From Saprospiraceae bacterium (GTDB lineage: Bacteria > Bacteroidota > Bacteroidia > Chitinophagales > Saprospiraceae): a stretch of 64,000 nucleotides of DNA. Under the pieces are notes generated by a model, which saw nothing but the letters and a program-made list of their open reading frames with translations, was not told the origin of the DNA and ran no database searches. Below are positions 9,533 to 18,064 of the stretch, one piece after another. Positions within the stretch are counted from its first letter, which is position 1; each line of letters starts with the position of its first letter. Location of the stretch: NCBI GenBank assembly GCA_029251525.1, contig JAQXDE010000030.1:62001-126000 (forward strand), written 5' to 3'. Position numbers and translations under genes: made by a program.

Positions 9533-10288
9533 ATGCAACTAGAAAATAAAGTCGTCATTGTTACTGGGGCAGGATCTGGAATAGGAGCAGCTACTGCAAT
9601 TTTATGTGCTGCTAATGGAGCAAAGGTCGTTGTGTCTGATGTGAATTCAGCCAATGCTCAAAATGTGGTAAATGGAATAATTGAGGCAGGGGGAAATGCA
9701 CTCGTGGTCAAATCAGATGTAACTAAATATAAAGACGTAGAAAATCTAATTAACTCAACAGTTGGAGTATTTGGTAGATTGGATGTAATCGTAAATAATG
9801 CTGGAATCGGCCCTAAACGAATGGTTAAAGTAGCAGATCACACATTAGAAGATTGGGATAAAGTGATAGCGGTAAATCAGACTGGCGTCTTTTACTGTAT
9901 GAAATTAGCGATTGCTCAAATGTTAAAAAATGGTGGAGGCAATATTGTAAATGTTGCCTCACTTGCAGGTTTAAAAGCTTCTGGTAAAAATCTATCTTAC
10001 AGTGCAAGTAAATTTGCGGTAGTTGGTATGACGAAATCTGCGGCACTCGAGTATGCTAATGATAATATTAGAGTCAACGCTGTTTGCCCTGGTTATACAA
10101 AGTCTGCATTGTTAGATCAGTTATTAAAGATGCGGGACGATATGGATAAATTACTCCTAAGATTTGTTCCAATGAGACGTTTTGGTGAAGCCAAAGAAAT
10201 TGCAGAAGCCATCGTTTTCTTAGCTTCGGATAATACAAGATTTATAACAGGGCAGACTATAACACTTGATGGGGGTGCATCTTTGTAA
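9533..10288 (+). CDS. Short-chain dehydrogenase/reductase (FabG/LvaD-like)
   Basis: A 251-residue classical SDR. The cofactor motif is TGAGSGIGAATA, followed by VNNAGIGP. The catalytic set includes the Ser of VNVASLAG and the YxxxK of SYSASKFA. The C-terminus ends with FITGQTITLDGGASL, as in FabG-type reductases. It probably interconverts a hydroxyacyl and ketoacyl thioester. In the levulinate pathway an SDR (LvaD) reduces the 4-keto group before phosphorylation, which fits the kinase and dehydrogenase upstream. It is followed directly by a strong terminator at 10357-10400, which closes the transcription unit. Confidence 0.92.
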   Translation: MQLENKVVIVTGAGSGIGAATAILCAANGAKVVVSDVNSANAQNVVNGIIEAGGNALVVKSDVTKYKDVENLINSTVGVFGRLDVIVNNAGIGPKRMVKVADHTLEDWDKVIAVNQTGVFYCMKLAIAQMLKNGGGNIVNVASLAGLKASGKNLSYSASKFAVVGMTKSAALEYANDNIRVNAVCPGYTKSALLDQLLKMRDDMDKLLLRFVPMRRFGEAKEIAEAIVFLASDNTRFITGQTITLDGGASL

Positions 10289-10356
10289 AGATAGAAAAAT
10301 TGGTTCCCAATTATCTATTCGACTCCTTAAAACCTATTATTATAAATAAAATTTGG

Positions 10357-10400
10357 CCCACAAGATTACTTAAAGTCATCTTGTGGGTTTTCTATTTTTT
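10357..10400 (+). terminator. Strong rho-independent terminator after the SDR gene
   Basis: A perfect 10-bp stem, CCCACAAGAT (10357-10366) with ATCTTGTGGG (10378-10387), closes an 11-nt loop and is followed by TTTTCTATTTTTT. It lies 14 bp before the ATG at 10414. The open frame that runs back to 10300 would therefore have to be translated through the hairpin, so the carboxyltransferase start is placed at 10414. Confidence 0.85.
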
Positions 10401-10413
10401 CAGAAAAATTATT

Positions 10414-11991
10414 ATGGCGAAAAATAAATCTACCACTCCTCGAAAAGATCTACAAGATTTTCAAAAGCGCAAATCATTTCTTTTAGATAAAAATCGTTCT
10501 GTGGCTGTTGCTAAACGACATAAAAAAGGATTAAGAACTGCGAGAGAGAATATTGAAGATTTATGTGATCAAGATACTTTTGTAGAATTTGGATCTATGA
10601 TTGTTGCAGCACAAAGAGGTAGGAAATCTGAAAAGGATTTAATCGAACAAACTCCTGCAGATGGACTCATTACAGGAATAGCATCTATAAATGGAAAATG
10701 GTTTAACAAGGATGAATGTAAATGCATTGTTTTAAGTTACGATTATACTGTTCTTGCAGGAACTCAAGGTGCATTTAACCATAAAAAAACAGATAGGATG
10801 ATGCAGATTGCAAAAAAAGCAAAAAAGCCAATCATTTTTTTCGTTGAAGGGGGAGGTGGTCGTCCAGGAGATGTTGATTTTGATATTATTTCTACTGGAG
10901 GATTAGACTTGATGACTTTCGTAGAGTATGCTCGACTTAGTGGTAAGGTACCAAGAGTAGCTATTGCTTCAGGATATTGTTTTGCTGGAAATGCTTCCAT
11001 AGCAGGCTGCTCTGATGTTATCATCGCAACCCAAAACATTTCATTAGGAATGGGAGGACCTGCTATGATTGAAGGAGGAGGATTAGGAAAATTTCATCCG
11101 AAAGAAATTGGTCCTGCAAAAATGCAATATGAAAACGGTGTAATAGACATTTTAGTAAAAGATGAAATTGAAGCAGTCGCTACAGCAAAAAAATATATCT
11201 CCTATTTTCAAGGAGCCATAAAAAACTGGACATGTAAAGATCAACTTGAACTTCGAAACCTAGTCCCAGAAAGCAGGAAATTTGCTTACGATATTTTCAA
11301 AGTGATTAATCATATGGCTGATGATGATTCTGTTTTAGAAATCCGTGGCGATTTTGCAAAAAATATGGTAACTGCTTTTATTCGAATTGAAGGAAAGCCA
11401 ATGGGTTTAATTGGAAATAGTACCCGACATTTAGGAGGAGCAATTGATGCCGATGCAGCGGACAAAGCAGCAAGATTTATGCAACTATGCGACGCATTTA
11501 ATATACCGATTTTGTCTCTTTGTGATGCACCTGGATTTATGGTTGGGCCAGACTGTGAAAAGACTGCGATGGTCAGACACTCTTCTAGAATGTTTATTAT
11601 TGGTGCTTCTTTGAATATTCCAATTCTTACAATAGTTTTACGTAAAGCTTATGGTTTAGGAGCAATGGCAATGGCAGGAGGAAGTTTACATGAATCCTTT
11701 TTTACAGTCGCATGGCCAACTGGAGAATTTGGAGCAATGGGACTAGAGGGAGCTGTTAAATTAGGGTTTAAAAAAGAGATTGATGCTCAAACTGATCCTG
11801 CCAAAAAACAGGCACTTTATGATAAACTAGTCAAAAATGCTTACGACCGTGGTAAAGCAACTGTTGCAGCATCCTTTTTAGAATTTGATGAGGTTATTGA
11901 TCCTAAGGATTCTAGACAGTGGATTGTTAATGCTTTGGAGAGTATTCCATTACACAAAAATAATCACAGCAGAATCATTGATAGTTGGTAA
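10414..11991 (+). CDS. Acyl-CoA carboxylase, carboxyltransferase (beta) subunit
   Basis: A 525-residue two-domain carboxyltransferase that moves CO2 from carboxybiotin to an acyl-CoA (propionyl-, methylcrotonyl- or similar). N-half features include FVEFGSMIVAAQRGR, FFVEGGGGRPGDVD and SGYCFAGNASIAGCSD with an oxyanion-hole glycine segment. C-half features include IGNSTRHLGGAIDADAADKAARF, LCDAPGFMVGPDCE and RKAYGLGAMAMAGGS. The biotin carboxylase and biotin carrier subunits are not in the window. The frame is open back to 10300, but a terminator at 10357-10400 and a clean MAKNK start place the gene at 10414. The GGGGRPGD variant differs from textbook PccB, so the acyl specificity is open. Confidence 0.9.
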   Translation: MAKNKSTTPRKDLQDFQKRKSFLLDKNRSVAVAKRHKKGLRTARENIEDLCDQDTFVEFGSMIVAAQRGRKSEKDLIEQTPADGLITGIASINGKWFNKDECKCIVLSYDYTVLAGTQGAFNHKKTDRMMQIAKKAKKPIIFFVEGGGGRPGDVDFDIISTGGLDLMTFVEYARLSGKVPRVAIASGYCFAGNASIAGCSDVIIATQNISLGMGGPAMIEGGGLGKFHPKEIGPAKMQYENGVIDILVKDEIEAVATAKKYISYFQGAIKNWTCKDQLELRNLVPESRKFAYDIFKVINHMADDDSVLEIRGDFAKNMVTAFIRIEGKPMGLIGNSTRHLGGAIDADAADKAARFMQLCDAFNIPILSLCDAPGFMVGPDCEKTAMVRHSSRMFIIGASLNIPILTIVLRKAYGLGAMAMAGGSLHESFFTVAWPTGEFGAMGLEGAVKLGFKKEIDAQTDPAKKQALYDKLVKNAYDRGKATVAASFLEFDEVIDPKDSRQWIVNALESIPLHKNNHSRIIDSW

Positions 11992-12024
11992 CTATTGAAA
12001 TAATAATAAATCTAATTTAATTTT

Positions 12025-12070
12025 TAATAAAAAGAGCCTTTTTAAATAATTGAAAGAGTTCTTTTTATCT
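12025..12070. terminator. Possible bidirectional terminator between convergent genes
   Basis: A-rich and T-rich arms (around AAAAAGAGCC and GAGTTCTTTTT) can form an imperfect hairpin between the carboxyltransferase gene and the convergent helicase gene. The pairing has mismatches, so this is a weak call. Confidence 0.35.
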
Positions 12071-12084
12071 TATGTAGAAAATTT

Positions 12085-13413
12085 TTAATCATGCTTTGAG
12101 GGAGATCTTGGTTTAGAACGAGAATCCCTTTGATTAGAATTGCGGTTACCACCACCTTTTCGACTATTAGAATTTCTACCTCGGTTATTATTATTTCTTC
12201 CTCCACCTCTACCACCACCTCCGCGGTTCCTTCCATATCTACTTTCTTTAGGAGCATTGGGGTTATACTTAGGACCCTCTCCTAATTCTTCAGGCAGTTG
12301 TAACTTCTTAACCTCACTTCCGATCAAGGATTCGATTTCACCAAAGTTTCTCTGATCTCTTGGAGTAATTAAAGTTAAAGCAACTCCTGTAGAATCTGCT
12401 CTAGCAGTTCTACCAACTCGATGTACGTAATCCTCAGCATCGCTAGGAACATCATAATTAATGACCAAACTTATTTCTTTGATATCAATTCCCCTTGCCA
12501 AGATATCAGTTGCAACAAGTATCTGAATCTTGTGCGCTTTAAAAGCACGCAGGGTAGATTCTCTTTCTTGTTGATCAAGATCAGAGGAAATTTCTGCTAC
12601 TTTAAATCTTTTTCTTTTTAAGGCTTGAGTTAATTCTTTAACGACCTTTTTAGTTGACGAGAAAATAATAACACTTGGATATTGGGCCTCTTTTCCTTTC
12701 AATAAAGTTTCTACGAGAGGAATTTTTTGAGGAGGGTAAGTCATATACGCTCCTTGGACAACACCCTCTGCAGGTTTTGAAAGAGCGATATTTATTTGCG
12801 ATGGATTCTTTAAAAGTTTTTTAGCTAAGTCTCTAATTTTCCCTGGCATTGTGGCTGAAAATAGTAATGTTTGCCTATCCTCAGGAAGTTTTTTTACCAC
12901 AGTCATAATATCATTGAAAAATCCCATGTCAAGCATTCGGTCAGCCTCATCCAAAATCAGAAATTGAACACTTTTAAAATTTGTGTACCCTAAACTAATA
13001 TGTGAAAGAAGACGACCTGGTGTGGCAATTACAATATCAACACCTTTGGTAAATGCTTTCTTTTGTCGATCAAAAGATGCACCATCTCCTCCTCCATAAA
13101 CAGGAATAGAACTCACGCCAAGGAAATATCCAAAAGCTTCTACCTGTTGATCTATCTGTAAAGCTAGTTCACGAGTAGGAGCAATAATAATAGCTTGTAC
13201 TCCTTTTCTATCAGAATTCGAGGCTATTTTATTAAGGGTAGGTAAAAGAAATGCACCAGTTTTACCAGTACCCGTTTGAGCACAGGCAATGAGGTCCTTG
13301 TTCTGATTTATTAGTGGAATAGCTTGGGCTTGAATCGGACTAGGTTCTTTGAAACCCATGAAATCAAGTGCTTCTATGAGGCTAGGGGCAAAATCAAAAT
13401 TATCAAATGTCAT
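12085..13413 (-). CDS. DEAD-box RNA helicase, RhlE-like
   Basis: An ATP-dependent RNA helicase of 442 residues. All core motifs are present: Q-motif FKEPSPIQAQAI, Walker A AQTGTGKT, PTRELALQ, TPGRL, DEAD, SAT, ATDILARGID and HRVGRTAR. The C-terminal 60 residues are a basic RGG/Asn/Ser-rich tail typical of RhlE-type proteins from cold or marine Bacteroidota. Such proteins act in ribosome assembly and RNA decay. The frame extends 12 codons further to 13449. I prefer the ATG at 13413 because it gives the usual MTFDNFDF start, and because a near-consensus -7 element (CATCTTTG on the minus strand, 13447-13454) would place the transcription start downstream of 13449. Confidence 0.92.
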   Translation of the reverse strand: MTFDNFDFAPSLIEALDFMGFKEPSPIQAQAIPLINQNKDLIACAQTGTGKTGAFLLPTLNKIASNSDRKGVQAIIIAPTRELALQIDQQVEAFGYFLGVSSIPVYGGGDGASFDRQKKAFTKGVDIVIATPGRLLSHISLGYTNFKSVQFLILDEADRMLDMGFFNDIMTVVKKLPEDRQTLLFSATMPGKIRDLAKKLLKNPSQINIALSKPAEGVVQGAYMTYPPQKIPLVETLLKGKEAQYPSVIIFSSTKKVVKELTQALKRKRFKVAEISSDLDQQERESTLRAFKAHKIQILVATDILARGIDIKEISLVINYDVPSDAEDYVHRVGRTARADSTGVALTLITPRDQRNFGEIESLIGSEVKKLQLPEELGEGPKYNPNAPKESRYGRNRGGGGRGGGRNNNNRGRNSNSRKGGGNRNSNQRDSRSKPRSPSKHD

Positions 13414-13697
13414 ACGACGCAATTTCTGTCTTTTTATAAATAAATGCAAAGATGAAAAAAAACAAGTGTTTATTCTAATTTATCTTTACCAATGATAATT
13501 TAATGTATTACGCAGAAATATAGTTATTGTTTTGCTAGTAGGAATTTAATGCAGTAGTTTAATAAAACTTAAATAGTTACTAAAGAATTTCTATAAATCA
13601 TTATGGTTGTCCTTAACAAAATATCTCATCTTTAATAATAACCATTACCACATAAAATGAACTTTGCTAATAATGTTACTCTGAAATCAGTAAAATT

Positions 13698-13733
13698 AAA
13701 AAGGTATTAATGGTTAACCATTAGTACCTTTTT
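13698..13733 (-). terminator. Terminator of the LytTR regulator operon
   Basis: The inverted repeat AAAAAGGTAtTAATGG / CCATTAgTACCTTTTT lies 20 bp past the stop of the LytTR gene, with a T-rich tail on the minus strand. The remainder of 13450-13697 shows no gene. Confidence 0.75.
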
Positions 13734-13754
13734 AGACTAAAAACTAAATTAAAC

Positions 13755-14489
13755 TTATAACCGGTTCTTATTGATAATTGCTAATAACTCTTCTCGATAA
13801 TTCTTACCAATTGGTAAATGTTTGGCTTGATTTTTTTCAATCACCTCAACCATGTTTCCTTGCACTGCTTGAATTCTTTGAATATTCACAATATATGATC
13901 TATGTATTCTTTTAAAAATAGACTCAGGCAACTTTTGTTCTAAACTTTTCATAGTTTGAAGGGTAATAATCCTACTATTATTTAATCGAATTATTACGTA
14001 GTCTTTTAATCCTTCAATATAAACAATATCTCGATAATTGACTTTAATTAATTTTTTATCGGCTTTAACAAAAATAAAATCATCCTCTTTTTCATCAGTT
14101 GAGATAGAGGAGGGGAGGGTATCTTTATTTTCTAAACTAATCTGCTCTTGAGCTTTATTGACACCTTTAATAAATCGATCCAAGGAAATAGGTTTTAATA
14201 AATAATCAACGGCATTTAATTCAAAACCTTCAACAGCATAGTTAGCGTAAGCCGTAGTAAAAATTACCTTTGGAGGTTTTGCCAAAGTTCTTAAAAAGTC
14301 AATGCCAGTTAATTGAGGCATCTGGATATCCAAAAACATTAAGTCTATGTCATGATCTTTTAAAGCTGCATTTGCTTCTAAAGCATTATTGCATTTCGTT
14401 ACTAAATTGAGATCAGGAATCTTATCAATATATGTTTCCAAAACATCCAAAGCAAGGGGCTCATCATCAACAATAATTACATTTATCAT
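13755..14489 (-). CDS. LytTR family response regulator
   Basis: A 244-residue two-domain regulator. The N-terminal receiver has the acidic pocket VDDEP, the phospho-acceptor Asp in MFLDIQMPQLTG, the Thr of FTTAYA and the Lys of YLLKPIS. The C-terminal LytTR DNA-binding domain (residues about 140-240) shows FVKADKKLIKVNYRDIVYIEGLKDYV and the helical RIHRSYIVN segment. It probably binds direct repeats in target promoters when phosphorylated by the kinase encoded 56 bp upstream in the same direction. Its targets cannot be told from this window. Confidence 0.93.
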   Translation of the reverse strand: MINVIIVDDEPLALDVLETYIDKIPDLNLVTKCNNALEANAALKDHDIDLMFLDIQMPQLTGIDFLRTLAKPPKVIFTTAYANYAVEGFELNAVDYLLKPISLDRFIKGVNKAQEQISLENKDTLPSSISTDEKEDDFIFVKADKKLIKVNYRDIVYIEGLKDYVIIRLNNSRIITLQTMKSLEQKLPESIFKRIHRSYIVNIQRIQAVQGNMVEVIEKNQAKHLPIGKNYREELLAIINKNRL

Positions 14490-14545
14490 TCAATTAATTT
14501 TTAGTTTACAAAATTTGATCTTAAACTTTTTTAGTTACCATAAAG

Positions 14546-15592
14546 CTAATTTAAATCAATATCCAATTCTACCCCATATGTATTAGGATCATCATGGATT
14601 TCCAATTTATAATTATTAGGGTAAATAATATTCAACCTACGTTTTACATTTACTAAGCCTATTCCACCACTTCTTTTATGAGTTTGGGTTGGCAAACTTT
14701 CCGATTTACTATTTTCAATATAAAAATGGATATGTTGATCTTCAACTTCTAACAATATATTTACAAATCCATGTGAAATATGTGTATTCAATCCATGTTT
14801 AAAACTATTTTCCAAAAAAGGAATAAATATTAATGGTGCAATTTGTTGATCAAAAATTTTACCATCCACTTTATAATTAATTTGCACATTTTTTCCTTGC
14901 CTCAATCTCTCTAAATCTAAATAGTTTTGGATATAATTTACCTCCTTTTGCAATGGTACTCTTCTTTCGTTGCATTCATATAACATATATCGCATCATTT
15001 CTGATAACTTAATAACAATTTCAGGAGCCTTGTCTGATTTCTTTAAGGTTAAGGCATAGAGATTATTGAGTGTATTAAAAAGGAAGTGAGGATTAATTTG
15101 TGATTTCAAAAACCGCAATTCTGACTGCATAGTTTGCGTTTGCAAATCTTTTTTCTCTCTCAAATGCCTAACCCAATCTGTAATAATTTTCCCAATGGTA
15201 GATGAACCAACTATCAAAAAACTAGCAATGAAAAATAAAAATTGTTTTCCTAATATAAATGTCTCCGCATTGCTTAAAATCAAATAGAACACCATCAACT
15301 TAATAGGTGTAATTACGACTACAGATAAAGTTAACAAAAAGCTGTATTGTAAAAACTTCTTTTCTGTAAGATAATTTGGAATAAGATAAAAAAGATTAAA
15401 GTAAACTAGTATTCCATAGAAAAGCACATTTACTGATTCTACACTAAACTTAGTGAGAAAACTGTGATTATTGCTATCTAGCAATAATAGAATGAAAAAC
15501 ATTACAACCCAAAAAACAGAATGGTAAACAATTCGTTGTGTAACGAAGTCATAAATTTTTGCTCTAATTGTTCTTTTTACTATTTGATCCAT
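14546..15592 (-). CDS. Sensor histidine kinase, YesM/LytS type (His_kinase family)
   Basis: A 348-residue membrane kinase. Residues 20-145 contain about four hydrophobic segments with short loops and no large sensor domain. The catalytic part shows the family motif LRFLKSQINPHFLFNTLNNLYAL with the phospho-acceptor His, then an ATPase region with PFLENSFKHG (N box) and GGIGLVNVKRRL (G box). It forms a two-gene operon with the LytTR regulator. Such pairs in Bacteroidota often answer to membrane or cell-envelope signals, but the input here is unknown. Confidence 0.93.
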   Translation of the reverse strand: MDQIVKRTIRAKIYDFVTQRIVYHSVFWVVMFFILLLLDSNNHSFLTKFSVESVNVLFYGILVYFNLFYLIPNYLTEKKFLQYSFLLTLSVVVITPIKLMVFYLILSNAETFILGKQFLFFIASFLIVGSSTIGKIITDWVRHLREKKDLQTQTMQSELRFLKSQINPHFLFNTLNNLYALTLKKSDKAPEIVIKLSEMMRYMLYECNERRVPLQKEVNYIQNYLDLERLRQGKNVQINYKVDGKIFDQQIAPLIFIPFLENSFKHGLNTHISHGFVNILLEVEDQHIHFYIENSKSESLPTQTHKRSGGIGLVNVKRRLNIIYPNNYKLEIHDDPNTYGVELDIDLN

Positions 15593-15859
15593 TTAGTTAC
15601 AAAATTCTTATTTATTCTCATGGTGTAATTAAAGTATAATAACTGAAAGTTAGTAACTAATTCGATAAATACCTTTTAACCATAGATAAATGTAAGAAAA
15701 CCATAACTTGTTCTTTTTTTTTATTGGAAAAGTGTCACTGAAACAAATTTATTTCTTATATATAACATATTGAAATATTTAATCTCATTTCAAATCACGC
15801 AAAATATTTTTTAAATAATTTCAATAATCTATTTTTCTGTATTCCATTTTAGAATTTTG

Positions 15860-15867
15860 TACTTTTG
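15860..15867 (+). promoter_or_regulatory. Bacteroidota -7 promoter element for queD
   Basis: TACTTTTG matches TAnnTTTG exactly and lies 27 bp before the queD ATG. The -33 part is only a loose match (TCTG around 15836-15839, 20-nt spacing). The stretch 15593-15893 holds no gene. Confidence 0.6.
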
Positions 15868-15893
15868 CAGCGCTAAAAATAAAAAATCATCAT

Positions 15894-16304
15894 ATGGTTT
15901 ATTTGACTAGAAAAGAACGTTTTAATGCTGCTCATAAACTTTGGGTAGATGAATGGAGCGAAAAGAAGAATTTTAAAGTTTTTGGGAAATGTTCCAACAA
16001 GAATTGGCATGGTCATAATTATGATTTGTATGTAACTGTCAAAGGTAGACCTGACCCTCAAACTGGCTTCGTAATGGATGCTAAAAAACTAAGTAAAATA
16101 ATCAAAAAAGTCATCACAAACAAGGTTGATCACTCTAACCTCAACCTAGATATAGACTTTCTCCCAAAAGGAATGCAACCAACTACAGAAAATTTAGTTA
16201 TCCTCTTTTGGAATCAGCTTAAACCAAAAATAAAGGGATGTGAGCTACATTCTGTAAAACTTTGGGAAACTGAAACAATTTACGCAGAATATTTTGGAGA
16301 ATAA
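15894..16304 (+). CDS. queD: 6-carboxytetrahydropterin synthase / 6-pyruvoyl-tetrahydropterin synthase family
   Basis: A 136-residue T-fold enzyme that converts dihydroneopterin triphosphate to 6-carboxytetrahydropterin (queuosine/deazapurine path) or to 6-pyruvoyltetrahydropterin. Zinc ligands are His14 (FNAAH), His39 and His41 (WHGHNYDL), and the catalytic Cys33 lies in FGKCSNKNWHGH. It also has DHSNLN and PTTENL motifs. It is followed 66 bp later by folE, which makes its substrate, so the pair forms a pterin unit. No other queuosine genes are present here, so the queuosine role is an inference. Confidence 0.9.
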   Translation: MVYLTRKERFNAAHKLWVDEWSEKKNFKVFGKCSNKNWHGHNYDLYVTVKGRPDPQTGFVMDAKKLSKIIKKVITNKVDHSNLNLDIDFLPKGMQPTTENLVILFWNQLKPKIKGCELHSVKLWETETIYAEYFGE

Positions 16305-16370
16305 ATAATTAAAGTTTTAAACATTCTTTAATTTATAAATGTTCCAAAGATTAAACATTTAAAAACGTCT

Positions 16371-16970
16371 ATGAGTAGTTACAAGAAAACAGAAACTTAC
16401 CCAGAGAAATTGACTAAGGACTTAATGGATAAATTCGAATTCATATTAGAAGGAATTGGTGAAGATCCTAAAAGGGAAGGGTTAATAAAGACTCCGGAAC
16501 GAGCTGCTAAGGCAATGCAATTTTTGACGCATGGTTATGACCTTGACGCAACTGAAATTTTAAAGTCTGCGATGTTTAAAGAAGAATATAGTGAAATGGT
16601 AATAGTGAAGGATATTGAAGTTTATTCTATGTGCGAACACCATATGTTACCATTTTTCGGAAAAGCCCATGTAGCATACATCCCAAATGGTCACATTGTA
16701 GGGTTGAGTAAAATCCCTAGGATAATTGATGTATTTGCTCGAAGGTTACAAGTCCAGGAAAGGTTAACCCACGAAATTTTACATTGTATACAAGACACAT
16801 TAAAACCTCTTGGTGTTGCTGTGGTCATTGAAGCGAGACATATGTGCATGATGATGAGAGGAGTTCAAAAACAAAACTCTGTTACTACTACCTCAGCATT
16901 TACGGGTGAGTTTGAAAACCAACCAACTAGAGGTGAGTTTCTAAATTTAATAAATTCAAATTTACACTAG
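16371..16970 (+). CDS. folE: GTP cyclohydrolase I
   Basis: A 199-residue type I GTP cyclohydrolase that makes 7,8-dihydroneopterin triphosphate from GTP, the first step to folate and to the queD product. The zinc and active-site motifs are [45 protein letters not shown] and [22 protein letters not shown], with Cys and His ligands in place. The length is typical. It is co-directional with queD. Confidence 0.96.
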   Translation: MSSYKKTETYPEKLTKDLMDKFEFILEGIGEDPKREGLIKTPERAAKAMQFLTHGYDLDATEILKSAMFKEEYSEMVIVKDIEVYSMCEHHMLPFFGKAHVAYIPNGHIVGLSKIPRIIDVFARRLQVQERLTHEILHCIQDTLKPLGVAVVIEARHMCMMMRGVQKQNSVTTTSAFTGEFENQPTRGEFLNLINSNLH

Positions 16971-16988
16971 GACTTAAAAAATAATTTA

Positions 16989-16996
16989 TACTTTTG
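16989..16996 (+). promoter_or_regulatory. Candidate Bacteroidota -7 element upstream of fabD
   Basis: TACTTTTG is an exact TAnnTTTG match 19 bp after the folE stop. A start site about 6-7 nt downstream would fall just before the hairpin at 17008-17041. No clear -33 element is seen. Confidence 0.45.
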
Positions 16997-17007
16997 CGAC
17001 ATGTATG

Positions 17008-17041
17008 GAGAGAAGAGTAATATTGTTACTCTTCTCTTTTT
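17008..17041 (+). terminator. Terminator after folE, possible 5' leader hairpin of fabD
   Basis: A perfect 11-bp stem, GAGAAGAGTAA (17010-17020) with TTACTCTTCTC (17026-17036), closes a 5-nt loop and is followed by TTTTTATTT. It can terminate the queD-folE message. If the -7 element at 16989 is used, it would sit at the very start of the fabD transcript. Confidence 0.75.
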
Positions 17042-17113
17042 ATTTAGTTATTCTAGTAAATTTAATGGCGGTACTAAGAGTTAACCGTTTACTTTTAATT
17101 AAAACCTACTCAT

Positions 17114-17992
17114 ATGAATGCCTATGTTTTTCCAGGCCAATCTGCTCAATTCGAGGGGATGGGAAAAGATCTTTACGAAAATTCAGAACTTGCTAAAAAC
17201 TTATTCGAAGATGCTAACAAAATTCTGGGATACCGTATTTCAGATGTAATGTTTGAAGGTACTTCTGAGGATTTGATGCAAACTAAAATTACTCAACCAG
17301 CTGTATTTTTACATTCTATTACTAAGGCGAAAATAGCTGGTGATGAGTTCAAACCTGACGCTGTTGCTGGACATTCATTGGGTGAATTTTCTGCTTTAGT
17401 TGCATGTGGTGCTATGAGTTTCGAAGATGGATTAAACTTAGTAAAAAAACGAGCTCTTGCTATGCAGAAAGCTTGCGAGGCAACTCCAAGCACAATGGCA
17501 GCTATTGTTGGATTGGAAGACAACATAATTGAAAAAATATGTGAAGAAATTGACGACATTGTCGTCCCAGCTAATTATAATTCTCCTGGACAATTAGTTA
17601 TCTCAGGCTCAATTTCTGGAATTGATATGGCTGTTGAAAAGTTAAAAGAAGCAGGTGCAAAGCGAGCAATTGTCCTACAAGTTGGAGGAGCTTTTCATTC
17701 CCCATTAATGGAACCAGCATTAGAGGAACTAGGCAAAGCAATTGAAAATACTAAAATTGGAACTCCAATTTGTCCAATTTATCAAAATGTAAATGCCCTC
17801 CCTGAAAAAAATCCTCAAAAAATTAAGGCTAATTTAATAGCCCAATTAACATCACCTGTAAGATGGACCCAAACAATTCAAAATATGGTAAAGGATGGAT
17901 TTAATAATTACATAGAAGTAGGAGGAAATGGTAAAGTTCTCAGAGGTCTAATTAGACGTATAGATCGTTCTGTAGGATCTGAAGCATTATGA
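17114..17992 (+). CDS. fabD: Malonyl-CoA:ACP transacylase
   Basis: A 292-residue enzyme that loads malonyl groups onto acyl carrier protein for fatty acid synthesis. It starts with MNAYVFPGQSAQFEGMG. It has the nucleophile elbow AGHSLGEFSAL with the catalytic Ser, the arginine segment LVKKRALAMQKA, the catalytic His in GGAFHSPLM and the C-terminal GGNGKVLRGLIRR. All residues of the family are present and the length is typical. A second possible promoter (TACTTTTA at about 17088) lies just before the ATG. Confidence 0.96.
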   Translation: MNAYVFPGQSAQFEGMGKDLYENSELAKNLFEDANKILGYRISDVMFEGTSEDLMQTKITQPAVFLHSITKAKIAGDEFKPDAVAGHSLGEFSALVACGAMSFEDGLNLVKKRALAMQKACEATPSTMAAIVGLEDNIIEKICEEIDDIVVPANYNSPGQLVISGSISGIDMAVEKLKEAGAKRAIVLQVGGAFHSPLMEPALEELGKAIENTKIGTPICPIYQNVNALPEKNPQKIKANLIAQLTSPVRWTQTIQNMVKDGFNNYIEVGGNGKVLRGLIRRIDRSVGSEAL

Positions 17993-18064
17993 ATGCAGAA
18001 ATAACAAAAAAAATAGTATTTTAAACAATATTTGAGAAACAAAATATAGAGTAAATACTCTTTT

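Noticed and set aside
12140-12355. Plus-strand Pro/Leu-rich ORF
   Set aside because: It is the reverse strand of the helicase's RGG/Asn-rich low-complexity tail and not a real protein.
15894-16970. A queuosine biosynthesis operon
   Set aside because: Only queD and folE are present. queC, queE and queF are absent, so the unit could equally serve another pterin product.
17005-17196. A 63-codon hydrophobic plus-strand ORF starting just after the fabD promoter element
   Set aside because: It overlaps fabD in another frame, spans the terminator hairpin and has no recognisable domain, so it is most likely a chance frame.
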